NCBI GenBank assembly: GCA_963693305.1 | Contig: OY855908.1 | Span: 30,299,305-30,363,304, forward strand | DNA length: 64,000 nucleotides | Direction of reading: 5' to 3' | DNA from: Meandrina meandrites | Lineage: Eukaryota > Cnidaria > Anthozoa > Scleractinia > Meandrinidae | Shown: one piece after another, positions 24,245-36,200 of the stretch | How the letters are laid out: each line of letters begins with the position of its first letter | Numbering within the stretch: position 1 is the stretch's first letter | Notes under the pieces: model-generated | The model's database searches: none | The model's input: only the letters and a program-made list of their open reading frames with translations | What the model was told of the DNA's origin: nothing | Made by a program: the position numbers and the translations under genes

Positions 24245-25900
24245 GAGGGTATGAATGGGGTTTAGTGTTTAGTGTTATTTGCCCATATTTTTTACTGTTT
24301 GCTGTTATATTGGCCATTTTTTTAATGTTTACTGTTTCCGGAAAAAATACTGTTAAGTGTTTGGAGTGTTTTTTCAGTCTTAGAGCATTGTAAATTTTTA
24401 CCTGCTCTTCAAAAATCGTGAACTTTGAGCTTCGATATATCAGTTGTGGTCTTTTCTTACGAGTTATGCGCAACGTATCCTGGGAAACTCGGGGAGTACT
24501 GGAGACCAATCTCGCACTAAGAGCCCACTATCCTTTGGTCTCTTTGTAAGTGGAAACATCATGACGCTAGACATGGCAGCACCGAGAGGATTTTCCTCCG
24601 GTGTTGTCAAAGTGTTGGTCAGTTTCTACAGGAACGGGGAAGATTCCGCATTTGAAAGACACAGAAGTAGTTTCACTTTTGGCATTGCTTCTCAAAACAA
24701 TGTGGTCGCCATCAAGAAGGATCTTACGGAGTTCCTTGGCTCAAAGAGCTTGCGATGAAATTTGGAATGGTGGACTTTGATCTTAAAATGTTGCGATTAA
24801 AGCGCATTTCAAAGGGTTTTACTGAAAACTTCAGCATAGTAACTCAACAGCAATGGCAGATGGAAATTCCATTTCTTCTAGAAGACGAAGGACAAAGTGA
24901 AATAAATGGTAATGCAGGTATCAATGTTAAGATGGAGAGGGAGGGGTGGGGATCGGGCAGATGTGGGACATTTGAGCACTACTGTTGTCCCCATCCTGGG
25001 GAATTTGATTTCACATTTTCCCCAGAATAAGGCCATTTGAATTTGTTTTTCAAGAAGCATGGTCTAAATTACTGACACATTAAAGATCTGTATGTTTTTT
25101 TTTCTTTTTTCACCCAGGTGGAACATTTGATCACATTTAAAAAATTGCCAAAAAATGCAAATGCCCCACCTCTGCCCGATCCCCCCCCCCCCCCCTACCA
25201 CCACCACCTCTACGTCTTTACATTGATACCTGCATAAGTGCCAAGTTTTTGGTCTAGCTCATTTCTTTGAGAATTCTGCCACGTGATATTGTGAGGAGTT
25301 AAATTTCTACCATGTGACTATGCCTCTTGGGAGGTAAGGGGTAGGAAAGTTTTATCTTTTTGCAAGGTCCATATGCCAATGGAATTCCTTGCCTCCCGAG
25401 ATTGTTAATTCTAGTTCATTAGAAAGTTTTAAAACCAATTGAGAAACTATAAAGCTAGACAAAAGAACTTAATGAAATTCGTCTTAAATTTCTGCAAAAA
25501 AAATCGTATCTTTACGCTGTCAGAAATATCTTTTTCATATGTGAATATAGCGATGAAAAGATAAAAAAAAATTCGGATTTCTCCTCGGAAATCTTCAATA
25601 TTGTTCTGATATCTTCGACAGCCTTCGGATATCTTCGGTAGTTCCTGGTGATCATCGTTGGTCTTCGGAAATCTTCCGAAATGATCGGGAATCGTCGGAA
25701 AATTGCGGAAATTGTCTTGATATACTAAATAAGCAATGTTGGCTTTTGTCAAGCCGTTTTTGTTTCTTTCTGGATAAAATTTACTGTTAGAGTGAATATT
25801 TTACTGTTAGTGTTAAAATGCCTAAAATTTTACTGTTTCATGTTACAGAGCCTAAAAATTAAGTGTTTAGTGTTATCGAGGTACCCCCATTCAGACCCTC
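24245..25900. mobile_element. 1.66-kb inverted-repeat element with a nested foldback
   Basis: Ends GAGGGTATGAATGGGG and CCCCATTCAGACCCTC are reverse complements with one change, flanked by TTCTAA on both sides (24239-24244 and 25901-25906). TTTACTGTT and AGTGTT words repeat just inside both ends. Two overlapping open frames (24444-24758 and 24755-25030) match no family I recognise and could be remnants of a coding region. A smaller foldback (24909-25236) lies inside. Confidence 0.7.
24909..25236. mobile_element. Foldback element inside the 24245-25900 element
   Basis: Left-arm words ATGCAGGTATCAATGT and GATCGGGCAGATGTGGG reappear reverse-complemented at about 25225 and 25170. The right arm carries a C run. 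The two arms almost meet around 25040-25120. Confidence 0.65.
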
Positions 25901-25918
25901 TTCTAAATGCTTTAACCC

Positions 25919-26494
25919 TCCAGACCGGGGCGGCGGGGCGGAAAGTGCCCACGCAACGCTGCCAAACTTTGCGATTTTTTCTAAAATTTATCTGAAAAGA
26001 AATTGGTAGGATAAGTTGTTGTGTCTGGAACTTGACGTTACCATGGCAACGTCATTTTGACAGACATGTTTTTCCAAATTTGTAATTTTTGCCTTTCCTT
26101 TTATGAAAATTAGCTTAAATTCAATCACTGTCACCTCTTTTAGGTTTTTTTGCACTGTTTTATAGATTTTGAATATTTTTCAGTAATTCTGGGCGGTTTT
26201 CTGACGTTTTGAAAAAATTTCGAAATCCAAGATGGCAACCTCGTACAAGCTCTTGGGGGCGGGGAGAGAGAGACCCTGGGAACGAGGTTGCCAAGATGGC
26301 GGCTGTTTTGACATCATGATGTCATTGTCACGTGATGTGACGTCATCATCCCACGTGACGTATATGAAAAGATAGATTTTTGGACATACTATATATCCTG
26401 TAAGTTTCATTGTGATTGCTTAAATATTCTGGAAGTTACGGAAGGGGGGGGGGGGGGGGGCGGAATCCCCCCCCCCCCCCAACCGCCGGTCTAA
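25919..26494. mobile_element. Probable inverted-repeat element with CAGACCGG ends
   Basis: The left end CCAGACCGGGGCGG and the right end CCGCCGGTCT are inverted. Next to the right end is a G run followed by a C run (26445-26479). Near 26229 and 26283 an internal inverted pair (GATGGCAACCTCGT and ACGAGGTTGCCAAGATGG) marks another short element. Confidence 0.5.
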
Positions 26495-27597
26495 AAAGAT
26501 CCATGCAAAAAAGCCCGGTGTTTGTTTCCCACCGATGATTGCTCATGTTATATAGCTAGTACACCAGCAGAAATGGTAAGTTTTAACAGCTCGCAAGTTT
26601 CTCCCGTCATTCGAAAGTGACTTTTGAACTCGTCAGGAAAATACGCTGGTATCGTATACTCTAAGTAGTCGCGGACTCGATTTAATATTTAAAACTTCAA
26701 AGTCGTTGAAGCAAATAAAAAGGGGCAACGAGTCATTTGTTTGCTTTGGTTTATTTTGTATTTTCGCGCGAAACTTGGAAGGTGACCGGTTGACGCAACC
26801 TACCAGAAAATACTGTTCCATTCGCCACAAGGAATACCCGTAATTTCAAACCGGAGTTTTTGGTCGAATGGAAAGCGCTCTCTCCTTCTCACCAACCCGC
26901 TTGGTTCCCTCACCAGCCCCTCCCAGGAGGCTGGTGTAACCCGCGTCGACCCGCGGCAAGCCCGCGTCAACTTGCGCGCGCTTTTTTGTGCAAGTTCTTC
27001 GGTAGGATCCTTCGGTTGTTCTTCACGAAAGGATCAATGGAGGCGTCAATGGAGGCAAAACTCACTTGAAGAAATGCGAATTCTTTGCTGTACAATAATG
27101 ACCACAGAACGAGCTTTTCGTAAACAAAGGTAAGAATGAGTGTTATGGAAAACAGTTGCCAATAAGCTTTAATAATTACCCTGGTCCCACAGGTTTTCTT
27201 TCCTGTTTCTTCTACTGACGTGAAAAAGCCGTTGAAGAGCTAGGCCGAAGCGAGCGAGAGAAGAAAATAGAAAACGAAAATGCCTGCCAGGTAGTTGAAA
27301 TTCCTAAATTGGAGAGTTGCACCAGTAAATAGGATAAAATCTAATCAAAGATACAATTAAGAAAAAGTTTTAAACCGGCGTCGTTACAGGCAAGAGAGCC
27401 CTGAGAGCAGAGTTCCTAGAAGAAATCGGGAAGAGAAGCTAAGAGCGAAGGGAATATTTGCGAATTGCGAAGGGAGCTCTGCTCGCAGGGTGTATTTAGA
27501 CAGGGGCTTATATCTCAGTTGAAAAACGTTAAGGTGATGGTCAATATAATCAAAGTATTAAAATAGAATTAAATTATCTGCCAGTTATTTAGTTTGT

Positions 27598-27823
27598 AAG
27601 CCCGGGCTAAGCGAGAATGAAAGTCTCGCGACCCCTCGCGGCCAAGTTTAGAGGATGAGATCAGAGTGCAGAGAGTTACAGTGGCAAAAAGTCAGGCAGT
27701 GCGCAAGGGAAAATGATTCAGTTTCAAAGCCGAGAGGCCGAGAGTGCCATAGAGTACGTTGACGGCCAAAAAAGAGCAAGAGTTTGAACTCTCGACTACT
27801 CTTGTACTCATTTGGCTCGGGTT
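27598..27823. mobile_element. Inverted-repeat element with AAGCCCGGGC ends, copy 1
   Basis: The left end AAGCCCGGGCTAAGCGAGAA and the right end (reverse complement AAACCCGAGCCAAATGAG) match. The interior has AGAGTTTGAACTCTC. The same ends occur at 48337-48570 inside PDE11A. Confidence 0.65.
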
Positions 27824-28779
27824 TTAAAGATGTGATGTTTTCTCGCGCACGTGCTTAGCTAGACTAGCCCTACATACTAAAACTGACCTAGATTTTTTCA
27901 CGTACGGTAGCCTGAAAAGGTTCTTTATATGGCATTTAATGAGCAGATATGTTCAGTGATATTTAACTGAAAATAGCCATTTACGAAGTAGGCAACGCAG
28001 GATTAATTTTCCGAAAACGAGCAAACACGCCGTGTTTGTACGATTCGACTTATATCGAATGGTTTACTTTAAAATTCCATTTCCGATTCTTTGGATATTT
28101 AGCAAGAGATTGGCATTGTTCAAACCGAGTCCTCAGTTGAGTTGAGCTGGGAATCATATACACAGCCGCCCTTTTGTTTTCAGTTTTCAAGTACACGTGA
28201 CAGTAATAAAGTTATGCTCGAGCACATTTCAAAGCATTTTCCATGCTTTAATCCTTTGCCATGGAAACGCCTCGGAACGTTTGGAAGTTCAAGGTGATAC
28301 TGATAATAAGGTCGATGGAAATTGCCATGTGTCTATGCAACTACACTGATTCAAAATTAACTCCTACAGTACCGGAATAAAAAAAAAACAGTCCAAAAAA
28401 AATGAGGAATGGCGGTAGTAATTAAGTTACATGACAAGTAACTCTTCGTTCGCCCTTATCCATCTACTCAAATTTAAACATCTCAATTCACAGTCTCAAG
28501 TCGACCAACGTTTATGTTTCTCGTTTGACGTCTCTTGTGTAAACTCTCGCTTACTTTTAGTTCATTTCACCTACCGTTAAAACTGCTGTCGTCCGACATG
28601 ATTTTAAACTTGAACTTTCGTTTGATCAGAGGTTACCAAAGCGTACTGTCAGGGTACTACAAGTCGAGTAAGTATACGGATCTAAAATTCGATAGAAAAA
28701 AACGGACAAATAAATGTTAAAACCCCTCCTCTTTTCTTTCCAGTGTACCTCTAGGAAGTTCCTGGAAACGTTTTTATAG

Positions 28780-28829
28780 TAGCTTGCGTTACAGACGAAC
28801 TAATTTTAGTTGGTCTGCAACGCAGGCTA
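28780..28829. mobile_element. 50-bp hairpin, AGCYTGCG ends
   Basis: Arms at 28780-28802 and 28807-28829 (23 bp) are inverted with a few mismatches around a 4-base loop. ACGTTTT flanks occur on both sides. It belongs with the other AGCCTG-ended hairpins. Confidence 0.6.
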
Positions 28830-29255
28830 CGTTTTAGGTGAGCTACGGTCAACTCTCTCTAAGATGGACACCTTTGGAACCGGTTCCAGCTGTCTGTCAT
28901 ATAGAGGTGTCCGTCTTATAGGGAGGCAAGTAACAGTAAAATGACTGAAAACGGCAGGGACCAACACCAAGCAACCAACCAACCAACACTCATTGTTGGT
29001 ACGCTGCTGAAGCGGATTCGACCGTCACGAGCCTCCCAGAAGCAAAAACAAAAAAAAACATAGATAAAGCCAACAGGCCAGTGAGGTCTGTAGCATTTTT
29101 TTATTTACTTTATTTACAACTTTTCGAAGAGCACTGAGTTTTTTTTATCTAATTTCAGATCCGTGATTAGATGGTGTTATGATAGTACGCTTTATTTTGT
29201 TACCTGTGGTTTAATCAACCTGCATGCAGGATTCGATCTAGTTCAGCGAGAACTT

Positions 29256-29319
29256 AGCCTGTGTACAGCCGTCCCGCTCCCCTAAAAAAAATTGGGAGCG
29301 GGACGGCTGTACACAGGCT
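29256..29319. mobile_element. 64-bp perfect hairpin, AGCCTG ends
   Basis: Arms at 29256-29281 and 29294-29319 are a perfect 26-bp inverted repeat (outer end AGCCTGTGTACAGCC, inner end GCTCCC) around a 12-base A/T-rich loop. Flanks GCGAGAACTT and ACGAGAAACT resemble an imperfect duplication. Confidence 0.8.
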
Positions 29320-29456
29320 ACGAGAAACTAAACTGCAAAAATTCGGATCGAATCGCTTAGGGCGTTTGCCAAACGACCGAGCACGTTCTCGTTCCTACGC
29401 ACGTGCATTTTACTGAGTGCATAGTTCAACCTGCCCCCCCCCCCCCCCCCCACCCC

Positions 29457-29733
29457 AGTAGGTAAAGTCAAGGCCAAGTCTTTTTTCGAACCAAGTGGGA
29501 GCTTATCCCGGTTTCTGTAGCATAAATCGACTAGGAATATTTCTACTCCCCCCTGGCATGGATGGGGTGCTAGTCCATCGCACGGTTACCCTCCAGCATT
29601 ATTTCGCCGGTACCCATTTATATACCTGGGTGGAGAGAGTGTCTTGGCCAAGAGCACAACACAGTAACCCCGGCCAGCTAGGGTTCGAACATGGTACGTT
29701 CGATCCGGAGTCTAGCGCGCTACCGCACCTCCC
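29457..29733 (-). mobile_element. SINE, near full length, same family
   Basis: The minus-strand copy ends in CTACCGCACCTCCC. The body CCCATTTATATACCTGGGTGG and the B-box region (reverse complement of CTAGGGTTCGAAC) are recognisable. Confidence 0.78.
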
Positions 29734-30104
29734 GCCTTCCACGTAAGGGGCCGGAAATTTATATTTGTTGATTTGCCTTTGATAAACTTGAGTGCTCATT
29801 TATCGAGTCAGAAGAGATGTCTGAATATCCGTTATTATCAGTAGGACAACAAGTTTCCCATTCTTGTGGTACGATTTACATTCCTCAGTTTTGGCAACGG
29901 TTTGTAAACAGCACAAAAGTCAGACATGGAAGATCTAGATCCTACTATCTACTGGTTCGAATCCAACATCATATTGCGTTAAAATAGATCAGTGATAACG
30001 AAGAGGCAAAAAAGGAGGGGGGAGGGGCAGGCCTATGTTGTCAACTGTAAATTTTCGCAAAAACAAACAAACTGTAATTTATCAAGACGTTTATGTTTTT
30101 GTCT

Positions 30105-30112
30105 TGTTTTTG

Positions 30113-30140
<28 letters not shown>
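30105..30140 (+). repeat. (TTTTG)n microsatellite
   Basis: About seven TTTTG units followed by a T run. Confidence 0.9.
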
Positions 30141-30143
<3 letters not shown>

Positions 30144-32336
30144 TTTTTGGCGCGCCTCCTCGAACAGACAACAGTTGTGTTGGGCTCGAGTTCAATCGTA
30201 CCGCTTAATAACCAAAATATCCGGACAAAAGTCCTCTCTCGTGTAAACAAAATGTTCAAAGGATTCGTACATCCGTTTCGAGGTTTCCCACCCTCTATCT
30301 TATGTGTAGAGTAAAGTTGAGTTAATTGTAGTTCAGTAAAAGTTGGTGTGGTTGACAGTCAAATCATATCAGCATTTAAAAATGGTATATCATAGATGGA
30401 GATTCCATTCGAATCTAGGCCTCAAATAGCTACTTAATAGGACCAAATGCCGTGATGCGTGTCAAAGATAACACGCTGGGTTATTTAATAAACTTAGCGA
30501 TGCTTTGTCTGATAAAAGTCTTATATTAGGGGCGGGAAGAGTCTGGGTCGGCGATTTCAAGGTGGACTGTCCAAAAACCATCATTTCAACATTCAGTGTC
30601 ATTTCAGCTGACAGTTGACATTCTATTTGCATCCAATTGATCGGGTTGATGCTTCGCTGACTTTTGACAGTGAAACATTTCTTCGCGTGATGTCTGTTGA
30701 TGTTTAAATTTAAGTCCACTTGACACTGATAGCGAGCCTAACAAGCCGCAAAGAGGCGGGTGCACTGATTATCGAGACTTAATTGAGACAAAGTCTGGTG
30801 TTCTATGGCGAGTGGCGCGTGGTGCGTGTATATCAAAATAAACAAGCTTGCAAGCCAGCTAATACGCTTTTCCTTAGAGCATGATCAAACGATAGATCAT
30901 TTTATAGAGCCTGTGGGATTGAGTCCAGGACCGCGAGTTTAACGAAAATATCAGCATCAGTTTTGAAATCTTGCGCGCGCTTCATTTACGTGAAAATATT
31001 TTACATTTGACCCACTAAAACACTTAGCAGCATCCATGCAATCTTGAAATCAGTTTGGCATTTGAAATGTTCCGATATCGATCGACAAAATAAAAATAAA
31101 AATTCCACCAGTCCACGAACACATGGGTTTATTTAGGAGATACGTGTTGCTGGTAAACAAGAAACCCATCCAAAAATTATCGTCTTGGGAGCGAGTCTCT
31201 TTTTCTGGGCTAAGGTGCAGCTGCAATTCCAATTTGAAATTAAATTTGCAGCAGATTTAGACCGCGTTTTGCCGAATAAGGAAAAGAAGCTGATTAAAAT
31301 GGGGCAGCAATAAGAAGAAAGCCGACAAGAATGAAATAAATTGAAGTGAACTGAGAGGAATGATTTCTTTTTGACCCGAAAAGAATCCGACGTCCTCCAA
31401 ATGGAGGCTTGCTTGCTTGCTGCACAAAATATTTAAGTTAGTTCGTGTCATTATTAGTCTCGAATTATTGCAGAATTATCACCACAGATCTAACAAGGTG
31501 CGTGACATCGGCCCCACCAAAAGACGGACAGGAAATAAGGAACGAATGACTAAAACAAAGAAAGGAGATACGATTTTTTTCACCAGTTGGAAAACTTAAA
31601 ATGACTCATTTTTTCGATGCCGCTCTTTGCCTGCTACGTATTGTAAAGCAGTTTGAGCAATGTGTATTTCACAAATTTGTGATTTTGCGCGAAATCGTTT
31701 TGTTGATTGGCTCTTCGGCTCTCACATGACCACAACAACCGCAGTGAAATTAAAATCAGCTTTCTATTTCATATTTCCAAGGCGGTTGGCGGAGTTGGCG
31801 TTATTGAAACAGAGCGATATTAAATACAAATTATCAATATTCGAAGCGGTATTTCGGGGGCGTTCGCGATCAGTGGAAACCCTGTCATGTGTAACAAGCC
31901 GGCGAAGCGAGGCGAATGAACGACAAACTGGACAAAGGCTCAACCGATGTCCTACAGCGGTCTGCGGTTGAACAAGCGACTCGTGACATACACTACACAT
32001 TGTATCGTTGCTCATTGCATGCCTCGTTTTATCATCAGATCTGAGTAACAGTGCTCTGATATAATATTACATGTACAAGAGCCTGATTTAGCAGCATTTC
32101 ATTCGACTTGAGGAGTGATACGGAAATCATCGGCGGGACGAATCAGTAGAGGTCTTTTGCGGCTCGGAATCGTCCAGTTCGGCCAAATTCAGTTTGTTTA
32201 CACTCCTAGTTACATGCGCGATCTCGCATCCCTGATGACAAAGTGACGGCTTGCCGTGCAGAGCGGGGAATCTTTCGACTTTTAGCACGATGTGTGGGCA
32301 GCCTGGATTGAGTTGACCAAAAAGTATGGCTAAACA

Positions 32337-33254
32337 ATGACTTTATCGTTCGCTCAGGTCGAACAGTGGCTTGATGACCATCCAGAACAGGCTGAGGAAT
32401 ATTTTGTACGCAAGGGCACCACACGAATGGTTCAACTATGGAATGAGGCAAGGGAAGAGTGTTCCGATGTCTTCGAGTCAAACTCTGAGCTCATTAGGAA
32501 TTGCGATCAGCGAAATATCAGTGAAAAGAATTTTCGTTTCAATGACACGGTGGACATTATAAATTCGAACGAAGACGGAGAGAGTACGAGTGAAGCGGGT
32601 GATTCAGGAACTCGGTCGTCACCTATAACGCGCAGGTATTCCGAACCGCAGCACCAGGGGAATCCAAAGCGACAACCCGGCGTAGGCTATGGAGGGAAAA
32701 AGTTTTTTAGTAAATCAGAATCTTCCAGTTTTGTTGATTCCCTGGATTTAAGTACTTGTGAAATTCGAGAGGACAAAACAAGGCGAGTGAGAAGTCCCCC
32801 ATCACGACAACTTCGGAAAACGAAATCGCTGCCGAATTGCGGACAACAGCATGTGTTGGGGGCGCTAATTGAGTCAAAAATTCGCCTACCGTCTTCGATA
32901 GGCCTGAACGCCGAAACAAAGCTAGATTTAAAGAACAGTAACGAGAGACAATTCTTCTTCGAGATTGTGCGGGACATCGCGAACGATCTCGACCTGACAA
33001 CTCTGAGTTATAAAATATTAGTCAATGTTGGGATTCTAACGAATGCTGATCGCTGTTCATTGTTTCTTGTGGAGGGACCTAAAGGTAAACAGTCACTGGT
33101 TTCAAAGGTTTTTGATGTGCAAGTCGGAGGGCCGAACTCGCCATCTAAGGATTTCATAAACCAGCAGAGAGAAATTCGAGTTCCGTGGGGAAAGGGACTT
33201 GTTGGCTACGCGGCAGAGACCGGAGAGACAGTCAACATCCCCGATGCGTATGCG
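32337..33254 (+). CDS. PDE11A: PDE11A exon 1 (N-terminus and start of GAF-A)
   Basis: A 306-codon exon ending in DAYA before GTTTGT. The frame stays open for a further 72 bases past this donor, but DPRF in exon 2 continues the GAF-A sequence exactly as in PDE11A, so the donor at 33255 is the right end. Residues about 60-165 are Ser/Arg-rich and low in similarity, like the regulatory N-terminus of PDE11A4. Confidence 0.92.
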
Positions 33255-36200
33255 GTTTGTAACGTTTTAAGTATAAATAAATCATTAGGGGTTTTAGGCG
33301 TATGTAAACCACATTCGCTCGCTTGAATCACCGTTGATTAAACGGCCCTTCCAAACGATGCCTTCTTGCACAAGTTGACGTGATAATTATCGGACCAGGC
33401 TCGATGCAATCAACAACTGTACTGTGTTCGAATTTTTGATCAGTCGTTCGAAATGTCCCGCGCACCGCGCAAAATTGATTTCTTGGGCTTTCGATTCAAG
33501 CGAGCAGATTTGGTGTGCTTTGTATTTGTAGTGGATATTATATTCTGACTTTTACTTTGTTTGGTGCCCACAACTTGCGAAAAGTAGAATTGGATGGGAA
33601 AACCAATGTTCTATTTGCAGAAATTAAATTGGGTGGCCCGGATCAAACCAAGTGGGATGGCTGGTTATTTTTGTTCGCTATTAATTCCGTTCCATTTTAT
33701 TTGTATTTTACCAACTGAAGCGTATTGAAAGAAACGCAAACGAGAACTTAAACGTTTTGTGGAAAATTCGCGCTTTTTGATTTTTACAATACCCCCGAAA
33801 ACCTTAACAACCTTGATAAAACCCTTTGAATGTCGAAAATAATTCTGCCAGAAAGTAATATTAACATGTTTAAAACAAACGCTCTCTGCATACGTCCTTC
33901 CAGCTGATGTATCATGGTTTCACAGTTTCAAAATTTGCATTGTAATTTTTTCGGTCGTATCTGAGGAAAAATCGTGTTGTCAGCACGTAACACTTTAAAA
34001 TCTTTCGAGTTATCAAATCTCTCTCAAATTTGATATAATGTTATCACACCGACTTGCCTCCGACCGTCGGGATTGTTTTGGTGGCGCTATAAAGCTGAAA
34101 TTTTCAACGAGTAACGCTCCAGCAAACAATTTTCGTGTTTCGCACTTCAACGAGCGAGATGATTACTTTATTTCAGGCAGCGATCTATACTGTACGGCTA
34201 TTTTTAACCAGTGCTTGTTTTTAACCCACTGTTCCTCGGGGATCAGTTAAAATGTGTTAATTTTGTTTCGTCGGCTCTGTTGCATGAAATTGAAATTTAT
34301 AATGCTCCTCGACGGTTATTGTTTGTTGTGGCTTTAACATAGTAGTTTACGTTTTGTCCTGTCTCGCAATCGTGAGTTTGATGATCACTGAAGCGCACTA
34401 TACTTGTAGCCAGACAAAACTGTCTGGTGGCACACTGTTGGCGTGTATCCGTTGACGGATTTTCTTTTCATGCGCTTGGCGCTAATCTGATCGTTGTCCA
34501 AGTACTTTGTTGACAGGCAAAAGCCCCATGAGTGCTTATTTTGGCGTTGCAGCTTCTCTGCGCGTAGCCATATTTCAAGTATTTGCACGCGAGTCGTGAA
34601 TTCTTCTTTGCGTATATTTGGACGAACACTGATAATATTCCATCTTTGTCTGCATTTGCAATTGCGTATTTTGCCCTGAAAGTCATTTCTTCAACTATTT
34701 CTTTTTATCACAATAGACCAAATTATCACAACAGTCCAAATTAAATGTGGGAAATTCTCATTTTACTGAAGATATTTCTTTATTGCTTTTTACTGTAATT
34801 AGGCCTAAGAATATTGTTTAGAATTTGGGTTTAATTTAATGCAGAAATATTCCAGTCGTGGCATTGATTATAACCTTGATTAGAATTATTTTTGTGCATA
34901 ATAATGGATGAAATGTGCAGGTTAACCTTGCTATAAGGGTAAGGTTAAAGTCAGCATGCCAGTCAAAGTTGCCCACACGACCTGCTAAAGAATGATAGGA
35001 TTTTTTTCTGCCCTGCCGAAATTAATTGCAATAGGTTCAACTGTAGTACGACACAAACAAGACTCTGATTCAGACATCATGCCAGAGTCGTGCCAAATTC
35101 AGGATTTACTGAAGTCATGTAACAAATAATTATTGGTCAGCGGCTGTCAAAATACATTTAATATAATTTACGGATTTTGTTTGGCACGGCAGAAGTGTGA
35201 CGTTTGAATCGTTGCCATGCCAGAGTCATGTAGCACGGCAGAGCTGGTTGAACTTAATTGCTTTGCCGAGCTTAATTTTAAGGTTGATTTATAGATGCTG
35301 TACTTCTGCTGTGCTTTTGTCAAACTTATTAATTTTTTCCTGAATTTAGTTCGGCACTGCCGAAGCACGACGTCTGAACTGGGCCTTATTTAACAACTAA
35401 GGTGAAACCAAAGCAAAAGAGACTCAAACTGCATTATAGGGTAATTTTATGTATTCCTACAAGCTTTCATGCAATGATGCATAGGTCTCACATTTGTAGG
35501 TCTCGACTTCAGCAGGACAAATTAACTACAAGTCTATGCGTCTGGCCAAATTATGAGAAACAGTTTGGTTAATAAATGCGATCTAACAAGGTCTAAATGG
35601 CGGAGCTTAAGTCTTGGTGACGGCACCTTTCACATTTTCAACTGCGGCTTAGGTATTTTGGTAAATTTCAGTGTGGTGTTTCTGCGCAGTTTTGCGGTTT
35701 TCACACCTCCCTTACGCCCCTCTCAGCTGTGAGCATATTGATGATTAGCATTCGTCTCCACAAAAGTACAGCTGAAAGTATATCTCTTAACAGATTTTTA
35801 CCCGTGAGTTGTGGTATTTCAAAAAAAGAGTGATATTTTGTCCATGGCATGGTTGCATGAGATTGGGTCGAAATGCGCGAGTTTCACACCAAAAGTGTGA
35901 GACTTGTATCTATGTAAAAAGAGAGTTAAGTTACAAACAAGTAGAATACAGCCAGCTAGCTAACTGCGTGCACCTCTATCTTACACTATGAACTGTCTCT
36001 TGACAACTGAGCAAACATAACCAGCCAATGCAAAAAGTGCCAGGTTGGGCTTAATAAAACTGAACTACTATCACATTTTAAGCAGTTTAAACCAGTGTAA
36101 TCCATGGAGGATTACACCTGTAACTACATCCACAAATAATTACATTCATTTGTTGTCAAGTCCATAAGTAAATCCATTCTCTGAGCCCGAGTCAAATGGC

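Larger units (their letters stand above)
26495..32336. other. Intergenic region upstream of PDE11A, no gene recognised
   Basis: It contains hairpins at 28780-28829 and 29256-29319, a CCCGGGC-ended element (27598-27823), a SINE (29457-29733), a C run (about 29435-29449) and a (TTTTG)n run (about 30105-30140). The last few hundred bases should hold the PDE11A promoter and 5' UTR, but no TATA box or initiator could be chosen. Confidence 0.5.

Noticed and set aside
31764..32015. Minus-strand frame with CSVCHES...CPVC, RING-like at first sight
   Set aside because: Cysteine and histidine spacing does not fit a RING, there is no hydrophobic pattern, and it overlaps the presumed PDE11A promoter region.
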